Positions 11,790-29,300 of a DNA stretch of 64,000 bases are shown piece by piece. The notes beneath the pieces are model-generated. The model worked only from the letters and a program-made list of their open reading frames with translations. It was not told the origin of the DNA and did not search any database. The position numbers and the translations under genes were made by a program. Numbering within the stretch: position 1 is the first letter of the stretch; each line of letters opens with the position of its first letter. Source of the stretch: Rhabditoides inermis (taxonomy: Eukaryota; Nematoda; Chromadorea; Rhabditida; Rhabditidae); the NCBI GenBank assembly GCA_963966185.1, contig CAWZYM010000099.1, positions 1-64,000 of the forward strand. The letters run 5' to 3'.

Positions 11790-11930
11790 AAGAGAGAGAG
11801 GGAGAGATAGGAAGAGAGGGGGAGAGAGGGAGAGAGAGGGAGAGAGAGAAAGAGAGAGGGAGAGAGAGGGAGAGAGAGGGAGAGAGGAAGAGAGGGGGAG
11901 AGAGGGGGAGAGAGGGAGAGGGAGAACGAC
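11790..11930. repeat. (GAGAGG)n purine tract
   Basis: About 140 bp of GAGAGAGGGA-type repeats; the Ser/Leu/Pro open frames on the other strand are artefacts. Confidence 0.85.
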
Positions 11931-11934
11931 ATGA

Positions 11935-12965
11935 TGATTGAAAATATGCGCATTCAGCTATCATCCGCTATCCGTTGAACAGAAACTAGGCCCACCGGCG
12001 CCCCGCCCTCAGCGCGTGCACATACTTGAGACTCTTTGATGGATGGGCCCCGGGGCGGCGCGCAGCGATGGCGCACAAACGTAAATGGAGATGGGTAAGA
12101 GATGGACATGTCAGCCTTATTGGCCGAAACGCCTCATTTTCATATCCGCCGACGCAAATATCGCGTGCGTGGCGGCCGCGTCGCGGCTGCGTCGATCTGC
12201 TCACCATTGAGAACATCAACGCCTTTCTCATCGAGCCGTGGATCAATCGATAATCGCACCGGCTCACTGCGAAATCCGTTTCTCCAATCCGCAAAACCTG
12301 CCATATATGATCTAACTAGAGGCATACCAAGTTTCCTAGTCGCGACTTAGTAACACGGTCATACTTGGCTGATGAGACAATCGGAATCGGCAGCTCACCG
12401 TCATCGTTTCCTCTCACTCACTACTCATACTCACTACTCAACCTCATATGGATCCGATCATGTAAATTTGATCAACCACACAATATAAACAACGTATAAT
12501 GTAATAACGACATAATGATTACAAACATGCGCATTCAGCTACAAGCCGCTGACACACACACGTAGGCAGGCCCACCGGCGCCCCGCCCGCCTGCGCGTGC
12601 ACACTTGCACTTTGAGAGACAGTAGTGCGCAGAGCGGCAGAGCATGGCCGGCTCATGGGATGGGCCCATCGGAGGGGCGTCGCGCCGCCGCGGTGGCGCA
12701 TGTGTAAATGGAATTGATAAATGTGAATGGAATGGGCACGTCAGCCAAAATGGCCGAAACGCCTCATTCACGTATCTGCCTAAGCGCAAATTGCGTACAT
12801 GGCCGCGTAGAGCAGCTGCGCCATTGAAACCACCTTTCTCATCGAGCCGTGGATCAATCGATAATCGCACCGGCTCACTGCGAGATCCGTTTCTCACATA
12901 CGCAAAACGATCAACCGGCAGTGTTGGATCGGCTCGAGACAGACAAAGTGTAGTCGCGACATGAG
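11935..12965. repeat. Direct duplication, about 0.45 kb units
   Basis: Copy one (about 11935-12345) and copy two (about 12525-12965) share CGCATTCAGCTA, GGCCCACCGGCGCCCCGCCC, GGCCGAAACGCCTCATT and TTTCTCATCGAGCCGTGGAT, then CAATCGATAATCGCACCGGC. Between these islands the copies differ by substitutions and indels. Open frames in both copies are not conserved in frame, which argues against coding function. Flanks before each copy also resemble one another (ACGACATGATGATT against ACGACATAATGATT). Confidence 0.75.
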
Positions 12966-13059
12966 CAACGCTTTAGTAATAAGGCGATACTTGGCTGATG
13001 ATGACAGAATCGGAAGTTCACCGTCATCGCTCCTTTTCACTCACAGCTCACAACTCATA

Positions 13060-13985
13060 AACGACATACTATAATTCTCTATTTGACCGATTCACAATTA
13101 ACTCTCACTCTCTCACACACAATTACACTCATTGTCAGTTGTAGAGGAAATGTATAAGAAAGTACAGAGTAAAACTTGACCAGTATGACAGAAAAGGAAA
13201 GCAGAGAATAGGATTGCGGACAAATGAACTCATCGAACACATGAAAAGAATCGTATAACACATACCGCGACAAAAGCTCTCCTTCCCTCCTTCCTCCGCT
13301 CCCCTCCTCGAGCCTCCTTCCGACGGCCAACCTGCCTTCCCACGCTTGTCTCATCGGGTGGGGCCACTAAACAACAACAATAATAGACATTCACCTGTCC
13401 CTGAGACCCTACTTTCCCAGCCTACATCAGAGTATACTTAGACGAGTGCACACATAGTGAACCTCTCACTTTGTGACACATTTCTCGAGCTACCACCGTG
13501 CCTTGCTGAAGGGTACTGGCGGAGAAATATTTCAACCGACCGTGCGGAGAAGAAATAATAAATTGATTATTATGGTGTCATTTGTATCGCATTCGTAAAA
13601 GATAAACAATATTTATTTTACGTGAAGCTTTCGTACTATAGCGTGAGTTCACTTAGATTGGATGTTTATATCGTATTGACTGATTCAGGATACGACAAGA
13701 CTCAAGTCTGAGAATCGTTCAAACGAAATGCTACCCGCCGGTTCAGTGAAGACAACCCTTTCTGAAGCGATAAACTGTTTCTTTCGCTATATGGTATGAT
13801 ATATTTTTTATCAAATATGCAAGCAGCTCCACTCTTCCACGTGACTGACCGAATTCGGGTGGTTTTGGTTCGCGTGTTAGAAGCACCCGACAATTTGCAT
13901 ACCTTATATGCGTTGCTCCGTCTTCTCTTCGTTCAACCGCAGTCACTACACTTCCTTCTCTCCGAATTGCATGTGTTATTACAAA
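13060..13985. other. Spacer upstream of receptor gene
   Basis: Holds the second copy of the dispersed repeat (13327-13400) and otherwise AT-rich DNA. Nothing else is recognised. Sequence ahead of 13986 is the likely promoter or leader of the receptor gene, but no motif can be assigned. Confidence 0.4.
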
Positions 13986-16944
<2,959 letters not shown>

Positions 16945-16959
<15 letters not shown>

Positions 16960-17110
16960 ATACTGTTCTCGAGCTGTTGAAAAAAGATAAACAACTGCAT
17001 AAATACTGTTCTCGAGCTGTTAAAAAAGATAAACAACTGCATAAATACTGTTCTCGAGCTTTTGAAAAAAAGATAAACAACTGCATAAATACTGTTCTCA
17101 GGCTGTGGAA
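16945..17110. repeat. Tandem repeat overlapping receptor stop codon
   Basis: About three and a half copies of a 50-56 bp unit with AAACTGCATAAATACTGTTC and TCGAGCTGTT plus an A-run. The first copy contains the last codons and TAA of the receptor gene (16957-16959), so the array arose from the coding end and 3' untranslated start. Confidence 0.75.
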
Positions 17111-17689
17111 AAAAGATGATGTGTGTGATGATCGTATTTTTCTTGCGTTTTTTATTTGGCTATTCGGTGACATGGACATGTGTGCGGTTTCGAATAAGCA
17201 TTTGATTTGATTCGATAATATATTGCTTGCGATTAAGCGCAAAAATGATGACCGTTTGTCGCGGTATCGGAAACCGCGATCGGGCGCGGTCGCCCGCCCC
17301 CGCAAAGAACGGATAGGACAGTCGTCACTACGGGACTCTCTTCCCCCGCCATGCTGTAATAAAGTTGATGTTGTATGTCTTCTGTTATGGTTGAGTAGAA
17401 TGGACCTTTTGGGAACTTCTAGTAGTGGTTGGAGTAAGGGGGGAGGGAGTCTTGGCTGTCGTGATATCTCGGCTTCTGTCTGTCGTCGTACCAGCCAGAG
17501 TAGACTGGCAGGATTTGGTTATCGAATGATTGTGTATCAGTATATCTAACACCACTGAACCACCGCACCCGCACACCGTTCAAACATAATGATTTTATAA
17601 TTGTGGCCGTCGCAACTATCTAATGCACATCCATTAATACGTTTTTGGTCGTGTTATCAACGTCAATCAATGTTGAAACAGTGACCGCC

Positions 17690-21043
<3,354 letters not shown>

Positions 21044-21175
21044 ATTTGAACATTTTTGGAATAATTTTGAACTATAATGCTAAATTTCTATTGTCAAAGA
21101 TAAATATTTTGCTACACTATTCGTCATTCGGCTTTAATTGTGCGAAGCTCCGCCCACTTATCAATTGAAATTGTG

Positions 21176-22140
21176 TCACAGGTGTTGTGTCACAGGTGTT
21201 ATCACTAGAACGATGAGGACCGATCTCTTCCCAAAGTCAATCTTCTTGGCAGCGCGGAGGCGGCCAAACTGCCAGCGCACAAACGAGTCGTAGTAGGGGT
21301 TCACTTCGGTGGTGATGAAGGAACGACGCCAGCCAACCTGTATAAACGCGTCAAAACGCAAATGATGAAATGCATTCCCACCTTGATACACATCTGCTTG
21401 AGGTGGGAGATGCAGTAGGGAGGGAAGTGCTCGAGCCAGTGGTTGGCGTCGGCAAACCTACAATATGCATAAACACGAATACAATAACACCACTGTACTT
21501 GGCAATCTCCTCGTCTTTCATGCCAAGCGACTGCAAGATCTGCCACTGGTACTTGCCTGGACCAGTCTTCGCGACCAGCTTGCTCTGCAACTCAACGGCA
21601 TCATCGCATCAGAATATAGGGTTTACGCACCTTCTTTCCCTTACTCTTGTCCTTAGTGATCTCGTCGAGAGCGGACACCTCCTTCGGCTTCTTCTCAAAT
21701 TGGGGAACACAAGCGGGTTGCCGAAATCCTCAAGCTCGTGCTTGATGTTATCGGCTGATGCCTAGAACTCATAACAAAAGAACATAATCGTTGCTATTCA
21801 GTTTCGAACCTTGAACCCCCTTGGCATTCCAGTGCAGTGGAGGCCAAAAGGGAAGAGGCAATTGAATCCCTTCAGGCGCTTGTAGCCCATAGCGAACTTG
21901 CACTTGGACACGGTGAAGGTGTGCCCGAGATGAAGACGGCCATTCATGTACGGGTACGGGAACGTCGTCAGATACTTGGGGCGATTCCTACATTGATATG
22001 GCTGAATGTTCTTTGCGTAACGAACTCACTCATTAGACTTGGCATTCGACTCGAACGCCTTCTTCTCCTCCCACTTCTTCTGAATCTCGGCCTCGGCCTC
22101 CAAAAGAGCCGCCACCTTGCTACGCTCCTTGGCCGCCATA
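21176..22140 (-). pseudogene. Cytosolic leucyl-tRNA synthetase 5' fragment, frameshifted
   Basis: The minus strand begins at ATG 22140 with MAAKERSKVAALLEAEAEIQ, then [20 protein letters not shown]: the class I HIGH-type signature (HLGH) of eukaryotic LeuRS. It continues with [22 protein letters not shown] and [20 protein letters not shown], ending FGKR near 21215. LeuRS is about 1,180 residues; only about 270 remain, and the editing domain, KMSKS loop and anticodon-binding domain are missing. Introns are present, so the copy arose from DNA, not mRNA. Near 21700 the frame breaks. After NPLVFP a base is missing before EKKPKEVSALDEITKDKSK, in a CCCC/AATTT context. Truncation plus frameshift argue for a pseudogene. 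It sits tail to tail with the 3' end of the Thr-rich protein gene. Confidence 0.85.
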
Positions 22141-22259
22141 TTATGGGGGTACCCTGAAAATGGTGATAAAACTATGACGAAATCACATATACGACATTTG
22201 GATGGGACAAAGTCGCGAACTGTCAATGTCAATAGGATAGCATAGCATAACACTATAAC

Positions 22260-23240
22260 ACAGAATCAGAATCAGAATATTTATCAAATAGCACATTACA
22301 ATTATGTAAATTACGGCAAGGTTACGGTAAAATACAGTAATGCAACGCCTACTGCGAGTCCCAATAACACGGATTTCGGTAGTCCCGTGGATGCGTGCGT
22401 GCTGTTGGTGGTGCTTGTCATCCCCTGCTTGCGGCTTCTGGGGAAGTTTCGATCTCGGCGGCGGAAGATCCGGGCTTCAACGATCGATCGCGAAGAGACG
22501 TCTCCGAGAGTTTCATCGTCTTCGAGGATTCCTCTCCAGTCTCAATGCCGTAGATGTAGAGAGTAGCAAAATCGAGTACCAGTCCGGTTAGTGTCCTCCG
22601 CCGCACAGCATTGTTCAGGGGTCGGGGGAATAACAGAGGAAGGCACGCGACCGCGCGCTAGCAGAGAAAGGAAAGGAAGAAAGGAAAATAACACAGATAA
22701 CGAACAAATAATGTGAAATTCATGACCTAACCCCTCCAGATATGCCTTATCGAGAAAGATGCGCGTGTGGAGGAGGAAATTATCACATCACACAATATAC
22801 ACTTGTGGATATACAAGATGTGGGGAATTAGAGAGGGCGCGCCAGCGCCCTCTCGTTTGTACTGGATGTCCCCGCGCGCTAGAATGCTCAAAAACGACTT
22901 TTCCCGGATGAAGCACTTTTCCTCATTTTGAAGTGATTTCCACTGTTACATTGCATTCACATCTCTATTCGATAGAGTTATAGAAAGTTGTATTGAGTTT
23001 GATTGAATTTGAAGCGAGATACGGAGAGTCCGCATTCGAGTGCGGATTGAGATTGGTGTCGGTCGCTCGGGCGGGCGGGCGCTCGGGCGGGCGGGCGTCG
23101 GACAATCGCTTTCGCCCCGCCCCCTCTGTGTGTGAGTGAGAGAGAGAGAGATAGGCGAATAGCGGGTGCGCGTCGGTATCCTCGCAGCGAATCGCGAACG
23201 TGTATGAAAATGTAATTTTGTGAAACAAAACTTAAGAAAA
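22260..23240. other. Noncoding spacer with palindrome
   Basis: Contains the GAGGGCGC...GCGCCCTC palindrome at 22829-22852 and GC-rich CGGGCGGGCG repeats near 23060-23095. A minus-strand open frame at 22590-22420 (LTGLVLDFATLYIYGIETGE) has plausible composition but no clear splice context or family, and I leave it unassigned. Confidence 0.35.
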
Positions 23241-23250
23241 GAACAGATAT

Positions 23251-23581
23251 TATCTTTCAAAAGTACTTCCAAGTAAAAGTAGTTGGTTTGTACCGTTGTC
23301 TCAGTTGAGCAAAAGGACTGACATGTTTTCAATGGAGACATGTGGAAACAGGCTCTCAGCATTATTCGACGTGTTATGTTACAACAGAAGTTGTGCTTTT
23401 AGATAATAACTGCATGACTTCGTAAACGCGTTCATTATAATATGGCCGCTTTGCACTGGTATGAGAGAGAGAGCCTGTTGGGGTTGGCACATGTCTCCAT
23501 TGAAAACATGTCAGTCCTTTTGCTCAACTGAGACAGCGGTACAAACCAACTACTTTTACTTGGAAGTACTTTTGAAAGATA
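23251..23581. repeat. 93-bp inverted repeat (MITE-like)
   Basis: Left arm 23251-23343 and right arm 23489-23581 are reverse complements with a single mismatch seen (ACCGTTGTC against ACCGCTGTC). They contain AAAAGTACTTCCAAGTAAAA and TTGAGCAAAAGGACTGACAT. The spacer is about 145 bp with no coding capacity. The build is like the 8959-9309 element but the sequence is unrelated. Confidence 0.8.
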
Positions 23582-23910
23582 ATCACTGATTTGTATCACA
23601 ATCGACAAAGGAGAATAATATTCTGCCTGCACCCGACACACTACTGTTGCTCCTTTGTACGCCTCCCGCAGTTCCTACATACTTGTTGATGAGCACGAGC
23701 GAGACACCACTAAAAAAAGCTCGGCATCAAATACAAATAAAAAACATGTATATTTACAAAGCAAAACACGAGGGCATTCGATAGGAGAAACACGCACATC
23801 GCTACAGTAGACGGCGCGGTAATGTGCTGCTAGATTCATACGATCTAACAGCGTTCATAGTGCGGGAAATAAATGACAAAAATATACATGTTTAAAACAC
23901 GCCGAAATTT

Positions 23911-24064
23911 GGCAACCTGGAAAGTTCAGCCGTACAGCCGTACAGCCGTACACCAGTACAGCCGCAAAAAAGTACAGCACATGACGTCACGAGTACATGT
24001 GGTGTACTCGTGACGTCATGTGCTGTACTTTTTGCGGCTGTACGGCTGAACTTTCCAGGTTGCC
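23911..24064. mobile_element. 154-bp palindromic MITE with 9-bp target site duplication
   Basis: The element starts GGCAACCTGGAAAGTTCAGC and ends with its reverse complement, GCTGAACTTTCCAGGTTGCC. The arms pair nearly to the centre (ATGACGTCACGAGTACA / TGTACTCGTGACGTCAT). Only the left arm has an extra run of GTACAGCC repeats. It is flanked on both sides by CCGAAATTT (23902-23910 and 24065-24073), an exact 9-bp target duplication. No protein is encoded, so it is non-autonomous. Nine-base duplications are typical of Mutator-like transposases, but the assignment is inference. The perfect flanks suggest a young insertion. Confidence 0.9.
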
Positions 24065-24287
24065 CCGAAATTTCGCGAAAACCGAAAGAAATCGCAGTGA
24101 TTGCTGTTCAACATATGTGTATGACAATTTTCTATTTTGCACGAAAATGCACAACATAGCACTACTATAATTGTCCGTGACAAAAATATCGTTTTCTCAC
24201 TCTCGATTGATTTGATATTACTTCCGCGTTGTTAACATATTTTTGATTCTTAATACACCCAACACCATCTCCAGGGATCCATCCGTC

Positions 24288-25681
24288 ATGAACTATCGCC
24301 GCACAAATGACGAGTCTTCGGTGAGTCTCCTGTCCGATGTGATGATCTCCTTGTTTTGTTTAGATCAATATCGCCCACATGCACGTGGCGGGGAATTTGG
24401 TCACGGTCAGTGTACTACTTCTTGTTGCATTACGTTGTCATAGTATCGGTGTGCGATATATGATTAGACCCACCTATAACAATACTTATTCATCGATCGA
24501 TTGCAGCACATTCACCATCACCACCACCACTATCACCACCATCATGGTGATGGTGGACGGAGGCGGGTGGATGAGAGCGTGTCGTCCTCGTCGATCGGTC
24601 TCGGTATGTTGTCTTTCAGCGACTGCTCACATGCGTAATGTTCAGATGACGGACCTGCAGGACGCGCGTGTTCGCCGCGCAGTTCGGCGTCCGGCGATGC
24701 CGCAGGCAACGATGGTGCAAACCAGGTAATTCCGTATTTTTATTGTTTACTTATTGATAGCCTGATCCAGCCGTTTGATGCCGAGAAGGTAAGGCAGGCG
24801 ATCGCGGCCGTCAGTGCCGCGATGCGCCAAGACAGAGGCAACTCCGTTCTCGTCGTAGCCACAGACGCGGAGTTTACTTGTGAGTTTTTTTTCATGTTTG
24901 GGGATTTTGTTGTTTCACAAGTACTCCAGTCTCATTCATTTCTTCAGCTATCTTTGGCGTCTCCACCTTCCGCGGCCCGCTCTCACGACTGGAAGGATCG
25001 CTGATATTGATCAGCTTCGACGCGGAAGGCGCTGTGTTTGCTGTTCTTTATGCCAGCGACGATCTGCTGCGGAAGGTAGGTATATCTAACAACGATTTGT
25101 TGTTCACCCTATTCGTTGTTTTACAGGACAGTCTGTGCGTGGCGCTAAGGGGCGTGTTCGAAGTGCGCCCCATCTCGGAGTTCATCGCGCACCCGCGGGT
25201 GGTAGAGAATTGCGCCGAGGTGAGTGTTGGGCTTGGGGGGAGGTGGATGTGTTTCTCTCACGTGCTGCTGCTCAGGTACTATGGTATTGCACCAGCGCGC
25301 ACCTGCGCAAGGTCGTGCCTTCCGCTGTCTTTGCTTCCATTGTCGACCACTCACCATTTAGGGCCACCGAGCTTGTACAGGTGTGATCACTCATTTATTC
25401 ATTCAATATTTACTTACGTATCGATTGATGTATCGATTAATTCACTGCGTTGAATTACGTATCGATTGATTCACTATTAAATGTTAAGTAATATTTTAAT
25501 GTGCCAGACGGCAGTGGCCGAAATGCATCGGCGGAAGAAACTGGGGGCAAAGAAGAAGGCGGCTACGGGCAGCAAGGAAAGGGAAGGACGCAAGGAGAAG
25601 CAAGGAGCAGGTGACGTGTATTGGTTTTCAATTTGTCTCTTCCCTCTCCCTCCCCCCTCCGCCTCTCTCCCCCCTCTATAC

Positions 25682-25714
<33 letters not shown>

Positions 25715-25833
25715 CTTGTGTGTGTCTTTCTTTGATATGTATGGTTTTAGACCGGCAAGAGGGAGGCTCCTGTCTCGTCAAACAACAGCACGCGGAAGAC
25801 TGCCAAGGTCAAGAAGCCTAAGAAGAACAAATA
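24288..25833 (+). CDS. Unrecognised protein with His-rich N-terminus and Lys-rich tail
   Basis: The model from ATG 24288 is 24288-24320, 24364-24405, 24507-24603, 24646-24725, 24771-24879, 24948-25075, 25127-25219, 25275-25380, 25508-25610 and 25748-end. The N-terminal part has a His-rich run (HIHHHHHYHHHHGDGG). A globular core follows with NSVLVVATDAEF, FGVSTFRGPLSRLEGSLILI, SFDAEGAVFAVLYASDDLLR, LCVALRGVFEVRPISEFIAH and HLRKVVPSAVFASIVDHSPF. The tail is strongly basic. I do not recognise the family. The last junction is odd: strict GT-AG splicing gives DRQEGGSCLVKQQ and a stop at 25822. The other frame gives a Lys-rich TGKREAPVSSNNSTRKTAKV ending at 25833, which fits the preceding basic exon better. 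Either the annotation or the sequence is off by one there. Confidence 0.55.
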
Positions 25834-25954
25834 ATGTGGGTTGGGTATTGGGCGTATCGTGTTTTTTGCGTCCCGGCAAGGGTCAGCCGCAGGTGAGAGA
25901 GAGAGGCGCGGGAAAATATGCTGCGGGGTATCCTTGACTCGACTTGCAGGTCAA

Positions 25955-26277
25955 CTTGTCTTACTAATTTCTTTCAGGTCTCGCACCTCCCGTCAGAGCC
26001 ACAAGCCTCCCCGCGCCCTCGTACACCCTACCCGATCTATTCGTACACCCTACCCGATCTCCCGCTCGTCGTCTCGCCCGTTTCCCGCTGTCCCGCACCC
26101 ATCCATTCCAGTCCCATCGCACCTAAATACGATACTATCAAGCCCAGTTTCTATGCCTAAATATAAATACTTTGAATTATAATGCTAAATTTCTATGGTC
26201 AAAAATAAATATTTTGCTACACTATTCGTCATTCGGCTTTAATTGTGCGAAGCTCCGCCCACTTATCAATTGAAATT
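25955..26277 (+). pseudogene. Duplicated 3' exon and flank, copy 2 (frame broken)
   Basis: A copy of 20822-21174, including intron end and acceptor (TTACTAATTTCTTTCAG), exon and 3' flank with AATAAA. The exon reads SRTSRQSHKPPRA in the original frame, then suffers a shift and an extra CGTACACCCTACCCGATCT repeat. The rest (YTLPDLPLVVSPVSRCPAPI ... PSFYA) is in another frame. It lies about 120 bp past the stop of the 24.3-25.8 kb gene and may now provide that gene's 3' end signal. As coding sequence it looks dead. Confidence 0.8.
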
Positions 26278-26366
26278 ATTTGCTGTTTTCTTTTGTTTTC
26301 GTTGCTTACAAATTTTTTTTAATGATTTCATTTGTGTTTTAGTGAATGTGATTCAACTGTTGGAAG

Positions 26367-29300
26367 ATGGAGGTGGATTGTGAGATGGATGTGAACATCG
26401 TGTACGCGTTCGAAGACCCCTCGGGCGATCTGGAGATGGCGCATTGCGTCTCGGCTCCGGCTGACTCCAGCATGCGACAAAACACCTACGCAGACGAGCT
26501 GTTCGACGAAAACACCATGCAGTCAGCAGGTTGGCTTGTTTTCCATAGTTTTGCTGGTATTCAACGCTCGCCAGATTTCATCTACCGCTCGGATCGCGAG
26601 ATAGAGGAGTTGATGGTGGGCGCGGAGACGGAAGTGTACGCGGAGGAGCAGCCAGTGGAGATGATGATCGGGCAGGAGGACAGTCTGATGGGCGTCGACC
26701 TGCAGGCGCCCTTCCTCGCTCCCATCGACTTCCGGAATGAGGTGTGAGCGAGAGAGAGTGAGGCGAGGTGGTTAGGTGAAGGTGAGGCGAGTACTTTGCT
26801 CAGCCTTCGGAGATCTTGAACCTACTGTTTCATGATATTGTGATTGCGATTATGTTCAGATTCCTCATAAATCTCTGACTCTGTATGTTTGCAGTCGTCG
26901 TCGCTGATGGATCTGTGCCAGGACGGCGACTTCTCCAACTTCTTCACCGAACAGGAGAACGTGCCGCCCCCCGACTGCGTCCAGACTGGCAAGAGGAAGA
27001 AGAAGAAGGACAACCGCCGGAACAGGAACAAGAAGGATTACGTGAGTGCGAAGTGGGCATGGTTCTCAGATATTTGACTTCGAAAAGCCTTCGGAACACG
27101 CTGTTCGGTCGTTTCGAAGGGGCTGTTTCGAAAAGTGTTGTCATATTCAGATATAACGGATAAACGCTTGATTGACCTATACCATCACAGCGCAGCCTGT
27201 TCGGTCCGCGCGTGTTCGTGGTGCAGGTGGTCGACTCGCTCGGCTTCAGCCACGATGTTAACGTCGAGAGGCGGCGCAACGACGACGGCGCCAGTGAGTG
27301 AATTTGTCAGGAGAGGCCTATCTAGATGTAGCAGCTCTATTGTCGGGCTAGGTCTCTCTACTTTTGGCATCAAGCTGCTCCATTTTTTCTGATCAGTGAG
27401 TGCGCCAGAATTTTCATTTTAGCTTCATGCGTACTCTCGTTGTTCTCAGAATATTTAGAATACGTCTCGTTAGAATTCGGAACGTATCTTCTGTTGCAGT
27501 TGAGATCGTGTGCCCGGACTGCTCCACTCCGTTCCGCCGCATTGTGCGCCTCATCGAACACTACAAGGACCACCACACGGTGTATGTATTCATTATAGAT
27601 TTATATAGTTATATTTATAGATTTATGTTAGTGTAACATAGTGTATGAATTTTGCTAATACCAATAAGTACATAAAAATTGTATTTTCAGCATTCCGTAT
27701 TCCGTGAACCACATCGTGAAGGTGCTCAAGATGAAGACGACCGAAAAGGTGTTTTTCTTTTCCTGTTATTTATTAGCAATTGCAGGAGAAGAAGTCGGAG
27801 GGTTCGCCAAAATCGCAGCGTGCCGCCTCGGTAGTCGTTGGTACTTAAATACTGAATCGCGTAAACATGTTTTCAGGGCGAGTTTCCGTGCGGGATCTGC
27901 GAGAAGGTGTTCACTCGCAAGTACCGTGCGGCTATTCATGCTGAGACGCACAACAAGTGCGCCACACCCTGCACCCACTGCGAGCAGCGATTCAAGGGTG
28001 AGTAAGTTCCACAACTTCCGGAAATGATTTTAAAAAATCTTTTATGATTCTCAGGTCCGATGTCTCTGTCTCGGCACGCGGTGCGGGTGCACTTTGGCGG
28101 CGACCGGCGGCGGTGGCTGGAGGAGACGAGGCCGGCAGAGTTCGAGAAGCTGCTGGCAGATGAGAAGGCCAAGAAGGAGAAGGCCGGCCAGAAGACGCCG
28201 TGTCGGCCGAGGAAGAGGAAGGTGGAAGAGAAAGAGGAGAGGAAGACGACTGAAGTGGAAGGAAAGGTGAATGAGGGGAGTGCGGAGATATCTGCGAAGA
28301 AGGTGAAGAAGACGAGGGAGCCCAAGCTCAAGAAGCAACCGAAGACGAAGATTGTCAAGCCGCCGAAAACGAAGACTCGCAAGCCAGCCGAAGCAAAGAC
28401 GCCAAAGTTCACGCCGGCGCGTGCCAAGACTGGTACGTCGGCGAAAACGGTGAGTACAATTTCTTTGGTGTGTTCTGTCATCGAGTATAATTGGATTGCA
28501 GTTACCGTAACCTCAATTTACGTGGCCACTTGATTCGAAACTAATATTCCTCTTCAGCAGCCGCCGCCGCCTGGGAATAGCCTGCGTCTGGCGCGCAATC
28601 TGATAGTGCGCGCGGGCGAGTTGATATGTGGGGAGACGACTCCACCGTCGACCCCGCCGCCCTCGCCGCCACACGGGGTGCAGCCGCCGGCCGTGGCCCA
28701 CCTGCCAGCGAGGAGCCGGCCCGCCTGCAGGGTCTTCCCCTCGCCCCTCCCACTCAACCCCACGCCCGCTCAGAAGACAGCCAGTGTGTGGAGGTGGGTC
28801 GCGGGTTGGCGTAGTCGGTCTCTTCGAAGAATCAGATTCGAAGTGGTTTGAGGGCGCTACTTATGCGTGGAGGTTGGGAGGGCGGTGGAGTTTGACGTTT
28901 TCCGTCTGCAGGTCGGCGTACCAGACGTCGCACGCGGTGTCGGCGTGCATGCGTCTGATCGGCGGCGGGCGGCTGCGCATGGAGGCGCGGGTGCGCGTCG
29001 ATGGGGAGGAAGCGGTGAGTGAGGGAGAAGAGGGGGGGGGGGGGGAATATTTAAAATTTATCTCGTATCAATATCAAGTAGCACTTCATATCGATTACGT
29101 GGAGTAGAAGGATTGAAAGGGATCGCTTCGGTCAGAAAGGAGAGAACCACGATGAATGTGTGGGCAGTGTCGTCGAAACAGCTGCAACGCGCCTTCTAAA
29201 AAACACACGGTTTGGTCGATCAGTTATGAAGGGAACTACGAAGACCGAAGAAACCATTTTCGAAGTGGTTAGAGGGCGCACAATAGGCTGATCACTTCAG

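Noticed and set aside
13398..13420. TCCCTGAGACCC, like the start of miR-125/lin-4
   Set aside because: No complementary arm within 120 bases on either side, and it lies at the end of a dispersed repeat copy.
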